The notes: generated by a model from the sequence alone, not told the origin. A DNA stretch of 64,000 bases from an uncultured Collinsella sp. (GCA_934668695.1 CAKUOD010000010.1:6275-70274); one strand, 5' to 3'. Numbered from the stretch's first letter, positions 15,072 to 24,290 are shown. A program made the numbers and translations.

Positions 15072-17822
15072 TTAAGCGGAACGCTTGGCCTCGAGCTTGG
15101 CCTGGGCGGCAGCAAGACGCGCGAGCGGCACGCGGTAGGGCGAGCAGGACACGTAGTCCACGTCCGCTACGTTGAACAGGTCCTTGATGGACTTGGGATC
15201 GCCGCCGTGCTCGCCGCATACGCCAAAGTGCATACCGGGATTGGTGGCACGGCCCTTCTCGACTGCCATGCGCACCAGCTCGAGCACCGCCGTGTCGATG
15301 GTCTCGAAGGGGTTCTCCTTCAAGATCTTCTTGTGCAGGTACAGCGGGATGAACTTAGCCTCGGCGTCATCGCGCGAGAAGCCAAAAGTCGTCTGCGTGA
15401 GGTCGTTTGTGCCAAAGCAAAAGAAATCGGCGTGCTGGGCGATCTCGTCGGCGACCATGCAGGCGCGCGGCAGCTCGAGCATCGTACCCACAGGAATGTT
15501 GAGCTCCACGCCCTCCTCGGCAGAAACCTCGGCGATAACGCGCTCGATAACCTCGCGGGTCTGGACATGCTCGGCCGTGATGGAGACGAGCGGGACCATA
15601 ATCTCGGGGCGCGGATCGACGCCCTCCTTGATGAGGCGGGCGGCAGCCGTTGCCACGGCGCGAACCTGCATGAGCGGCAGGTCGCCAAAGACAACGGACA
15701 AGCGCACGCCGCGCAGGCCGAGCATCGGGTTGGACTCGACCATGCCATCGATGCGGCGCAGACGGGCACGCAGGGCTGCGAGCTCCTCCTCGGTAGCGCC
15801 GGCGGCCTCCTTCTTAGTAATGGCGACCTCGAGCTCACGAGGATCGTCCAAGAACTCGTGCAGCGGTGGATCGATCAGACGAACGACGACATCGCGACCG
15901 GACATGGTCTTGAACATCGCCAGGAAGTCCTCGGTCTGAACCTTGAGCAGATCGGCCAGCGCCTGCTGCTTTACAGTTTCGTCGTCGGACAGGATGAAGC
16001 TCTGGATGATGTTCTTGCGGTCGCCCAGGAACATGTGCTCAGTGCGGCACAGGCCGATGGCCTCGGCGCCAAACTCAAGCGCGAGCGCGGCATCCTCGGG
16101 GTTGTCGGCGTTGACGCGAACGTGGTTGGCGTGGCCGCAGGTCTCATCCAGACGAATCTCGTCGGCCCAGGACAGGATAGTGTCCAGGTCGCCGGTAAGC
16201 TCGGCGGAGACCAGGTCGACCGCACCGTCGACAACGATGCCCTGGGTACCATCGATGGAGATGATGTCGCCCTCGTGCAGTACGCGATCGCTACCCTCGA
16301 TATGCACGACCTTCTCGGCGGCATCGATATGGAAGCGCTCGACGCCGCAGACGCAGGGTGTGCCCATGCCGCGGGCGATAACGGCGGCGTGGCTCGTCTT
16401 ACCACCGTGGCTCGTAAGGATGCCCTCGGCGGCAACCATGCCCTTCAGGTCGTCGGGGTTGGTCTCCCAGCGGACCAGGATGACCTTGTGGCCCTCGGCG
16501 GAACGCGCGACGGCGTCGTCGCTCGAGAACACGACCTCGCCCACGGCGGCACCGGGGCTGGCGTTCAGACCGGTCGCGAGCGCCTCGTACTTCTTGGAGG
16601 AGTCGAACTGCGGGTGCAGGAGCTGGTCGAGCTGCGCGGGGTCGATGCGGCTTACGGCCTCCTCGCGGGTGATCAGACCCTCCTCGACCATCTCGATGGC
16701 AATGCGCAGGGCGGCGGTGGCGGTGCGCTTGCCCACGCGGGTCTGGAGCATCCAGAGCTTGCCCTGCTCGATGGTGAACTCGATATCGCACATATCGCGA
16801 TAGTGATCCTCGAGCGTCAGGAAGACGCGCTCGAGCTCCTCGCCTGCGGACTCGAGGCCCGGGGTGGTCTTGAGATCGGCAATGGGCTCGGTGTTGCGGA
16901 TGCCGGCGACGACGTCCTCGCCCTGGGCGTTGACCAGAAAGTCGCCGTAGAACTCCTTGGTGCCGTCGGCCGGGTTGCGGGTGAAGGCGACGCCGGTCGC
17001 AGAGGTCTCGCCCTTGTTGCCAAAAGCCATAGCCTGGACGTTGACGGCGGTGCCGAGCTCGTCGGAGATGCCGTGCTGCTTGCGGTAAATGCAGGCGCGC
17101 TCGTTCATCCAGCTGCCAAAGACGGCCTGGATGGCAAGACGAAGCTGGAGCTCCGGATCGTGCGGGAAGACGGGCTTGCCATCGGCGACCTCGAGCTCGG
17201 GATACAGAGCAGCCTCGACGTTGGCGGAGAAGATGCCCTTGAAGGTCTCGACGAGCTCCTGCAGGTCCTCGGCCGAAAGCTCGGAGTCAACGCGGACGCC
17301 GGCAACCAGGCGGGCCTGGGTCAGGGCGTTCTCGAACAGGTCGGCGTCGACGCCCATGACGACGTTGGAGAACATCTGGATAAAGCGGCGATAGCTGTCC
17401 CAAGCAAAGCGCGGGTTCTGCGTCTGGGCGATGAGGCCCTGGACGGAATCGTCGTTAAGACCCAGGTTGAGGACCGTGTCCATCATGCCGGGCATGGAGA
17501 ACGGAGCGCCCGAGCGCACCGACACGAGCAGCGGATCGTTGGCGTCGCCGAGCTTCTTGCCGCAGCGGGCCTCGAGGTCGGCCTCGACGGCAACGATCTC
17601 GTCGAGTGCGCCCTCAGGCCAAACGTTGCCAGCACCGGAGTACTCAACGCAGGTCTGGCAGGTAATGGTAAAGCCACCGGGAACCGGCAGGCCGATACGG
17701 CTCATCTCGGCAAGGTTAGCGCCCTTGCCGCCAAGCACAAAGTTCATGGACTTGTCGCCCTCGGTGACACAAGTGCCCTGGGCGTCGGTTCCAAAACGGT
17801 AAACCCTCTTGCAATCGCTCAC
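15072..17822 (-). CDS. ppdK: Pyruvate, phosphate dikinase
   Basis: Reversibly converts pyruvate, ATP and Pi to PEP, AMP and PPi; in anaerobes it can work in glycolysis or gluconeogenesis. The 916-aa protein has the nucleotide-binding N-terminal domain (GGKGANLAEM, SVRSGAPFSMPGMMDTVLNLG), the phosphohistidine swivel domain (GGKTSHAAVIARGMGTPC, catalytic His in TSHAA) and the C-terminal PEP/pyruvate TIM barrel ending in GVCGEHGGDP. GTG 17822 is preferred over GTG 17849 because AGGGGA lies 6 nt before it. The adjacent upstream gene ppsR encodes its predicted regulatory kinase/phosphatase. PEP made here is also a substrate for DAHP synthase at 46.3 kb. Confidence 0.97.
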   Translation of the reverse strand: MSDCKRVYRFGTDAQGTCVTEGDKSMNFVLGGKGANLAEMSRIGLPVPGGFTITCQTCVEYSGAGNVWPEGALDEIVAVEADLEARCGKKLGDANDPLLVSVRSGAPFSMPGMMDTVLNLGLNDDSVQGLIAQTQNPRFAWDSYRRFIQMFSNVVMGVDADLFENALTQARLVAGVRVDSELSAEDLQELVETFKGIFSANVEAALYPELEVADGKPVFPHDPELQLRLAIQAVFGSWMNERACIYRKQHGISDELGTAVNVQAMAFGNKGETSATGVAFTRNPADGTKEFYGDFLVNAQGEDVVAGIRNTEPIADLKTTPGLESAGEELERVFLTLEDHYRDMCDIEFTIEQGKLWMLQTRVGKRTATAALRIAIEMVEEGLITREEAVSRIDPAQLDQLLHPQFDSSKKYEALATGLNASPGAAVGEVVFSSDDAVARSAEGHKVILVRWETNPDDLKGMVAAEGILTSHGGKTSHAAVIARGMGTPCVCGVERFHIDAAEKVVHIEGSDRVLHEGDIISIDGTQGIVVDGAVDLVSAELTGDLDTILSWADEIRLDETCGHANHVRVNADNPEDAALALEFGAEAIGLCRTEHMFLGDRKNIIQSFILSDDETVKQQALADLLKVQTEDFLAMFKTMSGRDVVVRLIDPPLHEFLDDPRELEVAITKKEAAGATEEELAALRARLRRIDGMVESNPMLGLRGVRLSVVFGDLPLMQVRAVATAAARLIKEGVDPRPEIMVPLVSITAEHVQTREVIERVIAEVSAEEGVELNIPVGTMLELPRACMVADEIAQHADFFCFGTNDLTQTTFGFSRDDAEAKFIPLYLHKKILKENPFETIDTAVLELVRMAVEKGRATNPGMHFGVCGEHGGDPKSIKDLFNVADVDYVSCSPYRVPLARLAAAQAKLEAKRSA

Positions 17823-17897
17823 GATACTTCCCCTTCTATGTGTTCGCACACACGACCGTGGTAACGAATCGACCCGCCGGATGCAGGCCGTGAGGGA

Positions 17898-17926
17898 ACT
17901 ATACGGCGGGTTTTGGGCACGCTTAA
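17898..17926 (-). promoter_or_regulatory. Proximal ppdK promoter candidate (P2)
   Basis: Minus strand TTAAGC (17926-17921), 17-nt spacer, TATAGT (17903-17898), start near 17891, about 70 nt before the ppdK GTG. The -35 is weak, as expected for an activator-dependent promoter. Confidence 0.5.
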
Positions 17927-17944
17927 GCAGAGGACGCGCGGTTT

Positions 17945-17982
17945 GGTAAACGTGCTAAAACTGGCGGTAAACGGTAGGTAAA
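17945..17982. promoter_or_regulatory. Three helically phased GGTAAA direct repeats upstream of ppdK P2
   Basis: GGTAAA begins at 17945, 17966 and 17977 (+ strand), spacings of 21 and 11 bp, i.e. about two turns and one turn of the helix. They lie directly upstream of the weak -35 of P2, where an activator would bind. Confidence 0.5.
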
Positions 17983-18039
17983 GGTGGTTACCTTATGAAG
18001 ATACCACTACAACATAATTGCAGGTCAAAAGTAGTATGA

Positions 18040-18061
18040 TTTGCTAAAACGCTTTAGCAAA
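18040..18061. promoter_or_regulatory. LacI-type operator candidate upstream of ppdK
   Basis: TTTGCTAAA-ACGC-TTTAGCAAA: 9-bp perfect arms with a central CG step, the general shape of LacI/GalR-family operators. It covers about +9 to +30 of the distal promoter P1, a position suited to repression. The same half-site GCTAAAAC recurs near 17953. Confidence 0.55.
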
Positions 18062-18075
18062 TAGGCCAATAAAAT

Positions 18076-18104
18076 ATGATATTGAACGTTGCGAAAATGC
18101 TCAA
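18076..18104 (-). promoter_or_regulatory. Distal ppdK promoter candidate (P1)
   Basis: Minus strand TTGAGC (18104-18099), 17-nt spacer, TATCAT (18081-18076), start near 18069. Part of the 341-nt gene-free stretch 17823-18163, which also holds P2, the GGTAAA repeats, the palindrome at 18040-18061 and the inverted repeat at 18113-18143. Confidence 0.6.
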
Positions 18105-18112
18105 TTGCCAGG

Positions 18113-18143
18113 TGGGACAAATCTATCAGAAGTATTTGTCCCA
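18113..18143. repeat. 10-bp perfect inverted repeat between ppsR and ppdK
   Basis: TGGGACAAAT and ATTTGTCCCA separated by 11 nt. On the minus strand the T5 run lies before, not after, the hairpin, so it is not a standard terminator for ppsR. It may be a repeat element, an mRNA 3'-end stabiliser or a binding site just upstream of P1. Confidence 0.6.
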
Positions 18144-18163
18144 AAAAGACTGCTCAGCGATTG

Positions 18164-19036
18164 CTACTGCTGCGCGCGGCGAGCGGCGCGGCGGGCCCTT
18201 GCTTCTTGGATCTCCTCGAGGTGAGCGATGATCTCGGAGGCGCTCTCTTCGATCGCCTTGCCGTCGGTACGCACTACAAAGCAACCCAGGCGCTTCATGA
18301 GCGCACGGGCTTCCTCGAGTTCGCTTCGCACGCTCTCGGGCTCGGCATAGGAACCGGCGACGGCGCGGGCGTAGTCATCGCCCAGGCGGCTATCGCGAAT
18401 TTCGGAAATCACATCGACGGTCGAAATCAAACCGAACAGACGCATCGGGTCGACCTCGTAAATCGACTTGGGCGGCTCCATGCCGTGCGCCAGCGGAACG
18501 TTGGCGACCTTATAGCCCTGATAGGCCAGATACATCGACAGCGGCGTCTTAGACGTGCGCGAAACACCCAGCAACACGATATCGGCGCCCGACAGATCGT
18601 CGCAGCCGCGCCCGTCATCGTGCTCAACGAAATACTCCATGGCCTCGATGCGGTGGAAATACCGGTCGTCGGTCTTGTGGATCACGCCGGCCACGCCCTT
18701 AGGCGCAACACCGATGAGCGAAGACAGCACGGCAAGCGTAGGTCCGATCAGATCGACCGAGCGAATGTGCAGCATGCCCAAGTAGTCGAGCACGCGGGCA
18801 CGAAGCGCCGGGTCGACGATGGTGTGGAACACGGCGATATCGCGATGGTCCGCATCCACACGCGGACCGACAAACGACTCCACCTGCTCCACCGAGGTCA
18901 CCTTGGGAAGGCGCAAAACACGAAAAGCCCCTTCATCAAATTGCCCGGACGCCGCAAGCACCACCTCGCAAGCGGTATCTCCGAGCGAGTCGGAGATAAC
19001 GATGACGGTGGGACGAGCGGTGACCGGGCAATCCAT
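18164..19036 (-). CDS. ppsR: Pyruvate, phosphate dikinase/PEP synthase regulatory protein (PPRP, DUF299)
   Basis: Bifunctional ADP-dependent kinase and Pi-dependent pyrophosphorylase that inactivates and reactivates PPDK (or PEP synthase) by threonine phosphorylation next to the catalytic histidine. The 290-aa protein has the family opening VIVISDSLGDTA, the P-loop GVSRTSKT at residues 157-164, and KVANVPL. ATG 19036 follows AAAGGAG. It lies directly upstream of ppdK on the same strand, which supports PPDK as the target. The C-terminal 15 residues are Arg/Ala-rich. Confidence 0.94.
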   Translation of the reverse strand: MDCPVTARPTVIVISDSLGDTACEVVLAASGQFDEGAFRVLRLPKVTSVEQVESFVGPRVDADHRDIAVFHTIVDPALRARVLDYLGMLHIRSVDLIGPTLAVLSSLIGVAPKGVAGVIHKTDDRYFHRIEAMEYFVEHDDGRGCDDLSGADIVLLGVSRTSKTPLSMYLAYQGYKVANVPLAHGMEPPKSIYEVDPMRLFGLISTVDVISEIRDSRLGDDYARAVAGSYAEPESVRSELEEARALMKRLGCFVVRTDGKAIEESASEIIAHLEEIQEARARRAARRAQQ

Positions 19037-19070
19037 GCGGGGCTCCTTTTGCGCTTACGCGCAGGCTAGC

Positions 19071-21167
19071 TTACTTTTTGCGGGCAAGCTCACCGATGTT
19101 GGCGATGCCGGAGAAAACGGCCTCGAAGCGGTTGAGCAGCTTAAGGCGATTATCGCGGAGCTGCTCGTCCTTGTCCATGACCATAACCTCGTCGAAGAAG
19201 CGGTCGATGGGCGCGCGCAAGGCGGCCAGGGCAGCAAACGCGGCGGGGTAATCCTCGGCGGCGAGAGCGGCGTCGACGGCGGTCTGAGCGGCCTCGGAGG
19301 CGTCGGCAAGCGCAAGCTCAACCTCGCCCATCAGGCTGCGGTCGTACTCCGCGCCCAGCTCGGGCTTGGAGATATGCGCGGCACGGGCATAGGCGGTCGC
19401 CAGGTTGTCGAACGTCTCAGCGTCATTCTTGCGGGCCTCGTCGAGGGCGGCGCAGCGGGCGAAGAAGACGGACGGGGCGATGATGTGCACCGCGGAGACG
19501 GCGGCAACGGTATCGGCCGGGATCTTCTCGTCGCGGGCCATGCTCACCAAGCGGCCATGGAAGAAGTCACGAACCTGCTGGGCGACCTCGGCGGCGTCGA
19601 ACTCAATGCCCTGCTCACTGTAGAGTTCGAGGGCAAAGTCGATGAGCGACGTGGGGTCGATCGGCAGACGGTCGCGCAGGATGTTGATAATGCCGATAGC
19701 GGCACGACGCAGCGCGTAGGGGTCGGAGGAGCCGGTCGGGGGCTCGCCGATGGCAAAGATACCGGCGATGGTATCGAGCTTGTCGGCGCAGGCCACGATG
19801 CAGCCAGCGGTGCCCTCGGGCAGCTCGTCACCGGCAAAACGGGGACGATAGTGATCGCGAATAGCATGGGCGACCTCGTCGTTCTCCCCCATCGCGGTCG
19901 CGTAATAACCGCCCATCACGCCCTGCTGGCTCGTGAACTCGACGACGGCGTTGGACACCAGGTCTGCCTTGCACAGGTGTGCGGCGCGAGCAGCGTCGGC
20001 GGCAAGATGGGCGCCCAGGTGAGCCTCGCGGGCAATAGCAAGCGCGAGCTGCTCGATGCGCTCGGACTTGGCGAGCACGCTACCGAGCTTCTCCTGGAAG
20101 GCAACCTTGGACAGACGCTCACGGAACTCGTCGAGGGAGATCTTCAGGTCCTCCTCGTAGAAGAACTTAGCGTCGTCCAGACGGGCGCGCACGACGCGCT
20201 CGTTACCGTCGATCACTCGCTCGGCGTTCTCGGGCTTGCTGTTGGAGACGACCACGAACTCACGCGTCAGCTTGCCCTCGCCGTCATAGATCGGGAAGTA
20301 GCGCTGGTTGGTGAGCATGGACTCGCAGATGATCTCGTGCGGGACCTTGAGGAACTCCTCATCGAAGGTACCGACGAGCACCGTCGGCCACTCGCAGAGG
20401 TTGATAACCTCCTCGAAGACCTTCTTGGGCGTATCGACATGGCAGCCGGGACGGGCAGCCTCGACCTCGGCGATACCGGCGAGAATCGCCTCGCGACGGC
20501 GCTCGGCAGAAAGCACGCCGGCGTCCTCGAGCACCTGCTCGTAGACGGCGGGGCTGGCAACCACATGGTCACCGGGGCCAAGTACGCGATGACCGCGCGT
20601 GGTGTTGCCACTCGTCACGTCGGCAAACGACACGGGCACAACATCCTCGCCCAGAAGGCAGCAGATCCAACGAACCGGACGAACAAAGGTCGCATGCTCG
20701 TGACCCCAGCGCTGGGAGCGGTAGTTGGGCCACTGCAGGCCAGCGATGGTCTTCTCGCACAGGGCCGTCAGGATCGGGGTAGCCGGTGCGGAGGGAATGT
20801 TCTTCTCGGCAAAGACGTACTCACGACCGTCAGTGTCCTCGCGACGGACCAGGTCCTCGGCAGCCACACCGCACTTGCGGGCGAAGCCCTGGGCGGCCTT
20901 GGTGGCGTTGCCGTCGGCATCAAAGGCAATGTTTGCCGCGGGGCCACGCTTGACCTCGTGAACCTCATCGGTAGCGGTGGCAACGTCGGCAACGAGCGCA
21001 GCCAGGCGACGCGGGCTCGAGATCACGCGGACCTCGCCGTGGGCCAGACCGGCCTCGTCGAGACCCTTGGCGATCATGGTGCCAAGCTGCTTGACGGCAT
21101 TGTTCAGCGGTGCAGAGGGCATTTCCTCCGTACCGATCTCAAACAGGAAATCCTTAGCGTCTGCCAT
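19071..21167 (-). CDS. glyS: Glycyl-tRNA synthetase beta subunit
   Basis: tRNA-recognition subunit of the heterotetrameric bacterial GlyRS. The 698-aa protein starts with FLFEIGTEEMP, has FVRPVRWICCLLG and RGHR motifs, the HD-like region, and a C-terminal anticodon-binding helical domain. ATG 21167 is 3 nt after glyQ. Many actinobacteria use the single-chain homodimeric GlyRS instead, so the split form is a useful lineage marker. A 1084-codon antisense reading frame opposite this gene is a shadow of its codon bias. Confidence 0.97.
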   Translation of the reverse strand: MADAKDFLFEIGTEEMPSAPLNNAVKQLGTMIAKGLDEAGLAHGEVRVISSPRRLAALVADVATATDEVHEVKRGPAANIAFDADGNATKAAQGFARKCGVAAEDLVRREDTDGREYVFAEKNIPSAPATPILTALCEKTIAGLQWPNYRSQRWGHEHATFVRPVRWICCLLGEDVVPVSFADVTSGNTTRGHRVLGPGDHVVASPAVYEQVLEDAGVLSAERRREAILAGIAEVEAARPGCHVDTPKKVFEEVINLCEWPTVLVGTFDEEFLKVPHEIICESMLTNQRYFPIYDGEGKLTREFVVVSNSKPENAERVIDGNERVVRARLDDAKFFYEEDLKISLDEFRERLSKVAFQEKLGSVLAKSERIEQLALAIAREAHLGAHLAADAARAAHLCKADLVSNAVVEFTSQQGVMGGYYATAMGENDEVAHAIRDHYRPRFAGDELPEGTAGCIVACADKLDTIAGIFAIGEPPTGSSDPYALRRAAIGIINILRDRLPIDPTSLIDFALELYSEQGIEFDAAEVAQQVRDFFHGRLVSMARDEKIPADTVAAVSAVHIIAPSVFFARCAALDEARKNDAETFDNLATAYARAAHISKPELGAEYDRSLMGEVELALADASEAAQTAVDAALAAEDYPAAFAALAALRAPIDRFFDEVMVMDKDEQLRDNRLKLLNRFEAVFSGIANIGELARKK

Positions 21168-21170
21168 GGC

Positions 21171-22082
21171 TTACGCCACCTCGCCTTCCTGGTCGGCATT
21201 CTCGTTGACTCCGGCGACCTCGGCCATATAGGCCTCGCAGCACGCCTTGGCGACGGCGCGGACGCGCAGGATGTAGTTGGCACGCTCGACTGCGGACAGG
21301 GCGCCGCGGGCATCGAGCAGGTTGAAGGCATGGCTGCACTTCATGACGCAGTCGTACGCGGGCAGCGGCAGCTTGCGCTCCAAGCAGGAATGGCACTCGG
21401 CCTCGTAGTCGTCAAACTTCTGACGCATCATCTCGACGTTGGCGACCTCAAAGTTGTAAGCGCTAAACTCGCGCTCGTTCTCCAGGAACACGTCGCCATA
21501 GGTCATGGGCGTGCCGTCGGGCAGGTAGCTCCACACCAGATCGTAGACCGAGTTGACGCCCTGGGCGTACATGGCGATACGCTCCAGGCCATAGGTAATC
21601 TCGACAGGCACGGGGTCGACCTCGATACCGCCCACCTGCTGGAAGTACGTAAACTGCGTGACCTCCATGCCGTTGAGCCAGACCTCCCAGCCAAGGCCCC
21701 AGGCGCCCAGGGTCGGGCTCTCCCAGTCGTCCTCGACAAAACGAACGTCATGGTCGTTGGGGTCCAAGCCAATGGCGGCAAGAGACCCCAGGTAAAGCTC
21801 CTGGGCGTTGACCGGCGAGGGCTTGATGAGCACCTGGAACTGATAGTAGTGCTGCATGCGGTTGGGATTCTCGCCGTAGCGGCCGTCGGCGGGACGGCGG
21901 CAGGGCTGCGCATAGCAGGTGCGCCACTCGGCGGGACCGAGCGAGCGCAGCGTGGTCGCGGTATGGAAGGTACCGGCACCGACCTCGGAGTCATAGGGCT
22001 GCATAATAACGCAGCCCTGCTCGCCCCAGTACTGCTGGAGGCGCAGGATGATGTCTTGGAAGGAAAGCGATGAAGCGTTCAT
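21171..22082 (-). CDS. glyQ: Glycyl-tRNA synthetase alpha subunit
   Basis: Catalytic class II subunit that forms glycyl-adenylate. The 303-aa sequence has [55 protein letters not shown] and [19 protein letters not shown], all characteristic. ATG 22082. A -10-like TATAGT at 22134-22129 lies about 50 nt upstream, without a clear -35; a separate promoter from lepB is likely. Translated just ahead of glyS. Confidence 0.97.
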   Translation of the reverse strand: MNASSLSFQDIILRLQQYWGEQGCVIMQPYDSEVGAGTFHTATTLRSLGPAEWRTCYAQPCRRPADGRYGENPNRMQHYYQFQVLIKPSPVNAQELYLGSLAAIGLDPNDHDVRFVEDDWESPTLGAWGLGWEVWLNGMEVTQFTYFQQVGGIEVDPVPVEITYGLERIAMYAQGVNSVYDLVWSYLPDGTPMTYGDVFLENEREFSAYNFEVANVEMMRQKFDDYEAECHSCLERKLPLPAYDCVMKCSHAFNLLDARGALSAVERANYILRVRAVAKACCEAYMAEVAGVNENADQEGEVA

Positions 22083-22141
22083 GCCTCTAATATCCCCTCG
22101 TCGAAACGATTACACGGTTAGGTACTGTACTATAGCGGTTT

Positions 22142-22705
22142 TTAGTCGATAGCGCCGATGCGGTTGAGCGGCCAGTAACGCACAAGCGCCACAGCGATCA
22201 AATCAGAGCGATCGACGGGACCAAAGTAGCGTGAGTCGGCAGAGTTCTCTCGATTGTCGCCCATCACCCACACACAGTCATCGGGGACGGTGTAGGGATA
22301 GCTCACCTGGGCGGCGGGCGCTTGGACCGAAAGCGGCCAGCTCATGCCGGTCGTATAGTCCTCATCGAGCGCCTGGCCGTCGACGACGACCTTGCCGTCC
22401 TGAAGGTCGACCGTCTGACCGGCCGTGGCGATGACGCGCTTTACCAGCACGTCATGCTCGGACGTGGCATCGGGGTTGTGGAACACCACGATATCACCCT
22501 GTTTGACGGGCTGACCGAGCTCGAGGCTCACCTTTTGTGCCAGGATCTGGTCGCCAATCTCGATCGTGTCCTCCATGGAGCCGGTGGGCACCACAAAGGG
22601 CTCGACCACAAAGGTGCGGATCAGGAAAGTGGCCACGAGCGCGATTGCGATGACCGCGATCCACTCAAAGGCGCCCCTCAACGCGGAATGCTGCGATGGA
22701 ACCAT
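22142..22705 (-). CDS. lepB: Signal peptidase I
   Basis: Cleaves signal peptides at the outer face of the membrane. From ATG 22705 the protein is 187 aa: one N-terminal membrane helix (residues 12-33), catalytic Ser43 in PTGSMEDTI, catalytic Lys89 in VKRVIA, and the GDNRENSADSRYFGPV box near the C-terminus. The start follows GAGGAG by 5 nt and overlaps the trmD end region (stop at 22708). Its presence at the end of rpsP-khpA-rimM-trmD is a known actinobacterial arrangement. Confidence 0.95.
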   Translation of the reverse strand: MVPSQHSALRGAFEWIAVIAIALVATFLIRTFVVEPFVVPTGSMEDTIEIGDQILAQKVSLELGQPVKQGDIVVFHNPDATSEHDVLVKRVIATAGQTVDLQDGKVVVDGQALDEDYTTGMSWPLSVQAPAAQVSYPYTVPDDCVWVMGDNRENSADSRYFGPVDRSDLIAVALVRYWPLNRIGAID

Positions 22706-22707
22706 TC

Positions 22708-23466
22708 TCACTCCTCGCTCTGCGAATACGAAGCGTCTAGAATCTCCTGCGCGTATGCGCGCTCCTGGGGCGTAAGCCGCGCCGTCTCGATCAGGTCGGG
22801 ACGCCAGCGGCAGGTGCGCTCGATTGAATTCTTACGGCGCCAGGCGTCAACCTTGGCATGGTCACCGCTCACGAGCACCGGCGGCACGCCCTCGCCGTTG
22901 AATTCGGCAGGGCGGGTGTACTGCGCATACTCGAGCAGGCCTCCGTCCTCGGCGGTCGAGAACGACTCGTCGACGTTGCTCATCTCGTCACCAAGGGCGC
23001 CGGGAATCAGGCGTACGACGGCATCGGCAACGACCATAGCGGGAAGCTCGCCGCCCGTGAGCACGTAATCGCCGATCGACAGGCGCTCGTCGGCATACGC
23101 ATAGGCACGCTCGTCGACACCTTCGTAACGGCTGCACACAAACAGCAGGCGCTCGCTTTTGAGCAGGCGCTCGGCCACATGCTGCGTAAAGGGCTCGCCG
23201 CACGGGGTGAAGAACACCACCGTTGGCTTGGGGCCCTCCGCGCTAATGGCCTCGATGGCCTCGGCGATAGGCTCGACCTTCATGAGCATGCCCTGCCCGC
23301 CGCCGTACGGCTCGTCATCGACGGTACGATGACGGTCGTGCGTCCAGTCGCGCAGGTTATACGCCTTAAAATCAAAAAGGCCGGCCTTGCGGGCGCGGCC
23401 CAAAATCGATGTGGACATGACGGGCTCAAACATCTCGGGAAAGACCGAAAGGGTCTCAATCAGCAT
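22708..23466 (-). CDS. trmD: tRNA (guanine37-N1)-methyltransferase
   Basis: SPOUT-class knotted methyltransferase that makes m1G37 and prevents +1 frameshifting. The 252-aa protein has FPEMFEPVMSTSILGRA, DDEPYGGGQGM, the knot segments CSRYEGVDER and SIGDYVLTGGE, and YTRPAEFNGEGVPPVLVSGDH. ATG 23466 has GGGAGG upstream and lies 10 nt after rimM. Confidence 0.97.
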   Translation of the reverse strand: MLIETLSVFPEMFEPVMSTSILGRARKAGLFDFKAYNLRDWTHDRHRTVDDEPYGGGQGMLMKVEPIAEAIEAISAEGPKPTVVFFTPCGEPFTQHVAERLLKSERLLFVCSRYEGVDERAYAYADERLSIGDYVLTGGELPAMVVADAVVRLIPGALGDEMSNVDESFSTAEDGGLLEYAQYTRPAEFNGEGVPPVLVSGDHAKVDAWRRKNSIERTCRWRPDLIETARLTPQERAYAQEILDASYSQSEE

Positions 23467-23476
23467 GTTGTCCTCC

Positions 23477-23998
23477 CTACTTGTCCATATCGATCAGGCC
23501 GTCCATAACGTGGACGGAAATTGTTCCTGTGTCGGGAAGATCGAGCACAACCTGCTCGATCACGGGAATCAGTACCTCGCCGTACCGATCGCCCTCGACA
23601 ACCCAAACATCGTTAGCGGGCGTCGACATGATCTCGACGATCGTGCCGAGCGAACCGAAGCGCTCGTCGACCACCTCGCGACCCATCAGGTCGGTATAGG
23701 CGACGTCGAGTGAATCGAGCTCAAAGTCGTCACGATTTGCCAGCACGTAGCATCCCGTGATGCCCTCGGCGGCCGTCAAGTCGTCAATGCCCTCAAACGA
23801 GACCAGATCGCCATCGCCCGTATCGGAGACGGACACGACCGTGCAAAAGCGGTCGCGCTTGAGCGCCGGCGGCGTCAGGGCGACGCGCATACCCGGCTCT
23901 AATACAGAAGGAAGCCCCCGCAGCGGCTGCGCGAGGACCTCCCCCTTCCTTCCGTGCGGCTTGACCACACGGGCGATGTTTTTGTACTGGGACCTCAA
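23477..23998 (-). CDS. rimM: 16S rRNA processing protein RimM
   Basis: 30S maturation factor that binds S19. The 173-aa protein has an N-terminal barrel with the RVVKPHGRKGEV opening and a C-terminal PRC-barrel (LMGREVVDERFGSLGTIVEI, then DVWVV and IPVIEQVV). TTG start at 23998 with a weak site TAGGACC. The khpA stop is 4 nt upstream, so coupling is likely. Confidence 0.93.
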   Translation of the reverse strand: MRSQYKNIARVVKPHGRKGEVLAQPLRGLPSVLEPGMRVALTPPALKRDRFCTVVSVSDTGDGDLVSFEGIDDLTAAEGITGCYVLANRDDFELDSLDVAYTDLMGREVVDERFGSLGTIVEIMSTPANDVWVVEGDRYGEVLIPVIEQVVLDLPDTGTISVHVMDGLIDMDK

Positions 23999-24002
23999 GG
24001 TC

Positions 24003-24287
24003 CTAGCCCAGAACCTCTACCTCGACAGCAGTGTCGAGGCGAGCGGCCAGTGCACGGGCGAGCGTGCGAATGGCCTTGATGGTACGGCCACGACGGCCGA
24101 TGACCTTAGCGACGTCATCCTCGGCGACAGAAACCTCAATCGTAGAGGCGTCGTCGCCATCGATGACCTCAAGGCTCACGGAATCCGGGTCGTCGACGAT
24201 CTGAACAACGAGATATTCGACGAGATCGGCGATGCGATCTGAGAGCATTGCCTCACCCTCGAGCTGTGCAGCGTCAACCTCAGGCAC
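24003..24287 (-). CDS. khpA: KH-domain RNA-binding protein KhpA
   Basis: Small KH protein; in Firmicutes KhpA pairs with KhpB/Jag and influences cell elongation and RNA metabolism. The 94-aa protein has an acidic N-terminus and one type II KH domain with the GRRG loop in KVIGRRGRTIKAIRTL. The start is GTG 24287, with GAGGAG 6 nt upstream formed across the rpsP stop. Position between rpsP and rimM is standard. Confidence 0.93.
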   Translation of the reverse strand: MPEVDAAQLEGEAMLSDRIADLVEYLVVQIVDDPDSVSLEVIDGDDASTIEVSVAEDDVAKVIGRRGRTIKAIRTLARALAARLDTAVEVEVLG

Positions 24288-24290
24288 GAT

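Noticed and set aside
15207..17864. 885-codon plus-strand reading frame opposite ppdK
   Set aside because: Low-complexity Gly/Leu/Asp/His-rich translation antisense to a canonical PPDK gene.
18819..22073. 1084-codon plus-strand reading frame opposite glyS and glyQ
   Set aside because: It mirrors two clearly conserved minus-strand genes, has no recognisable domain and no ribosome site; a by-product of GC-biased codons.
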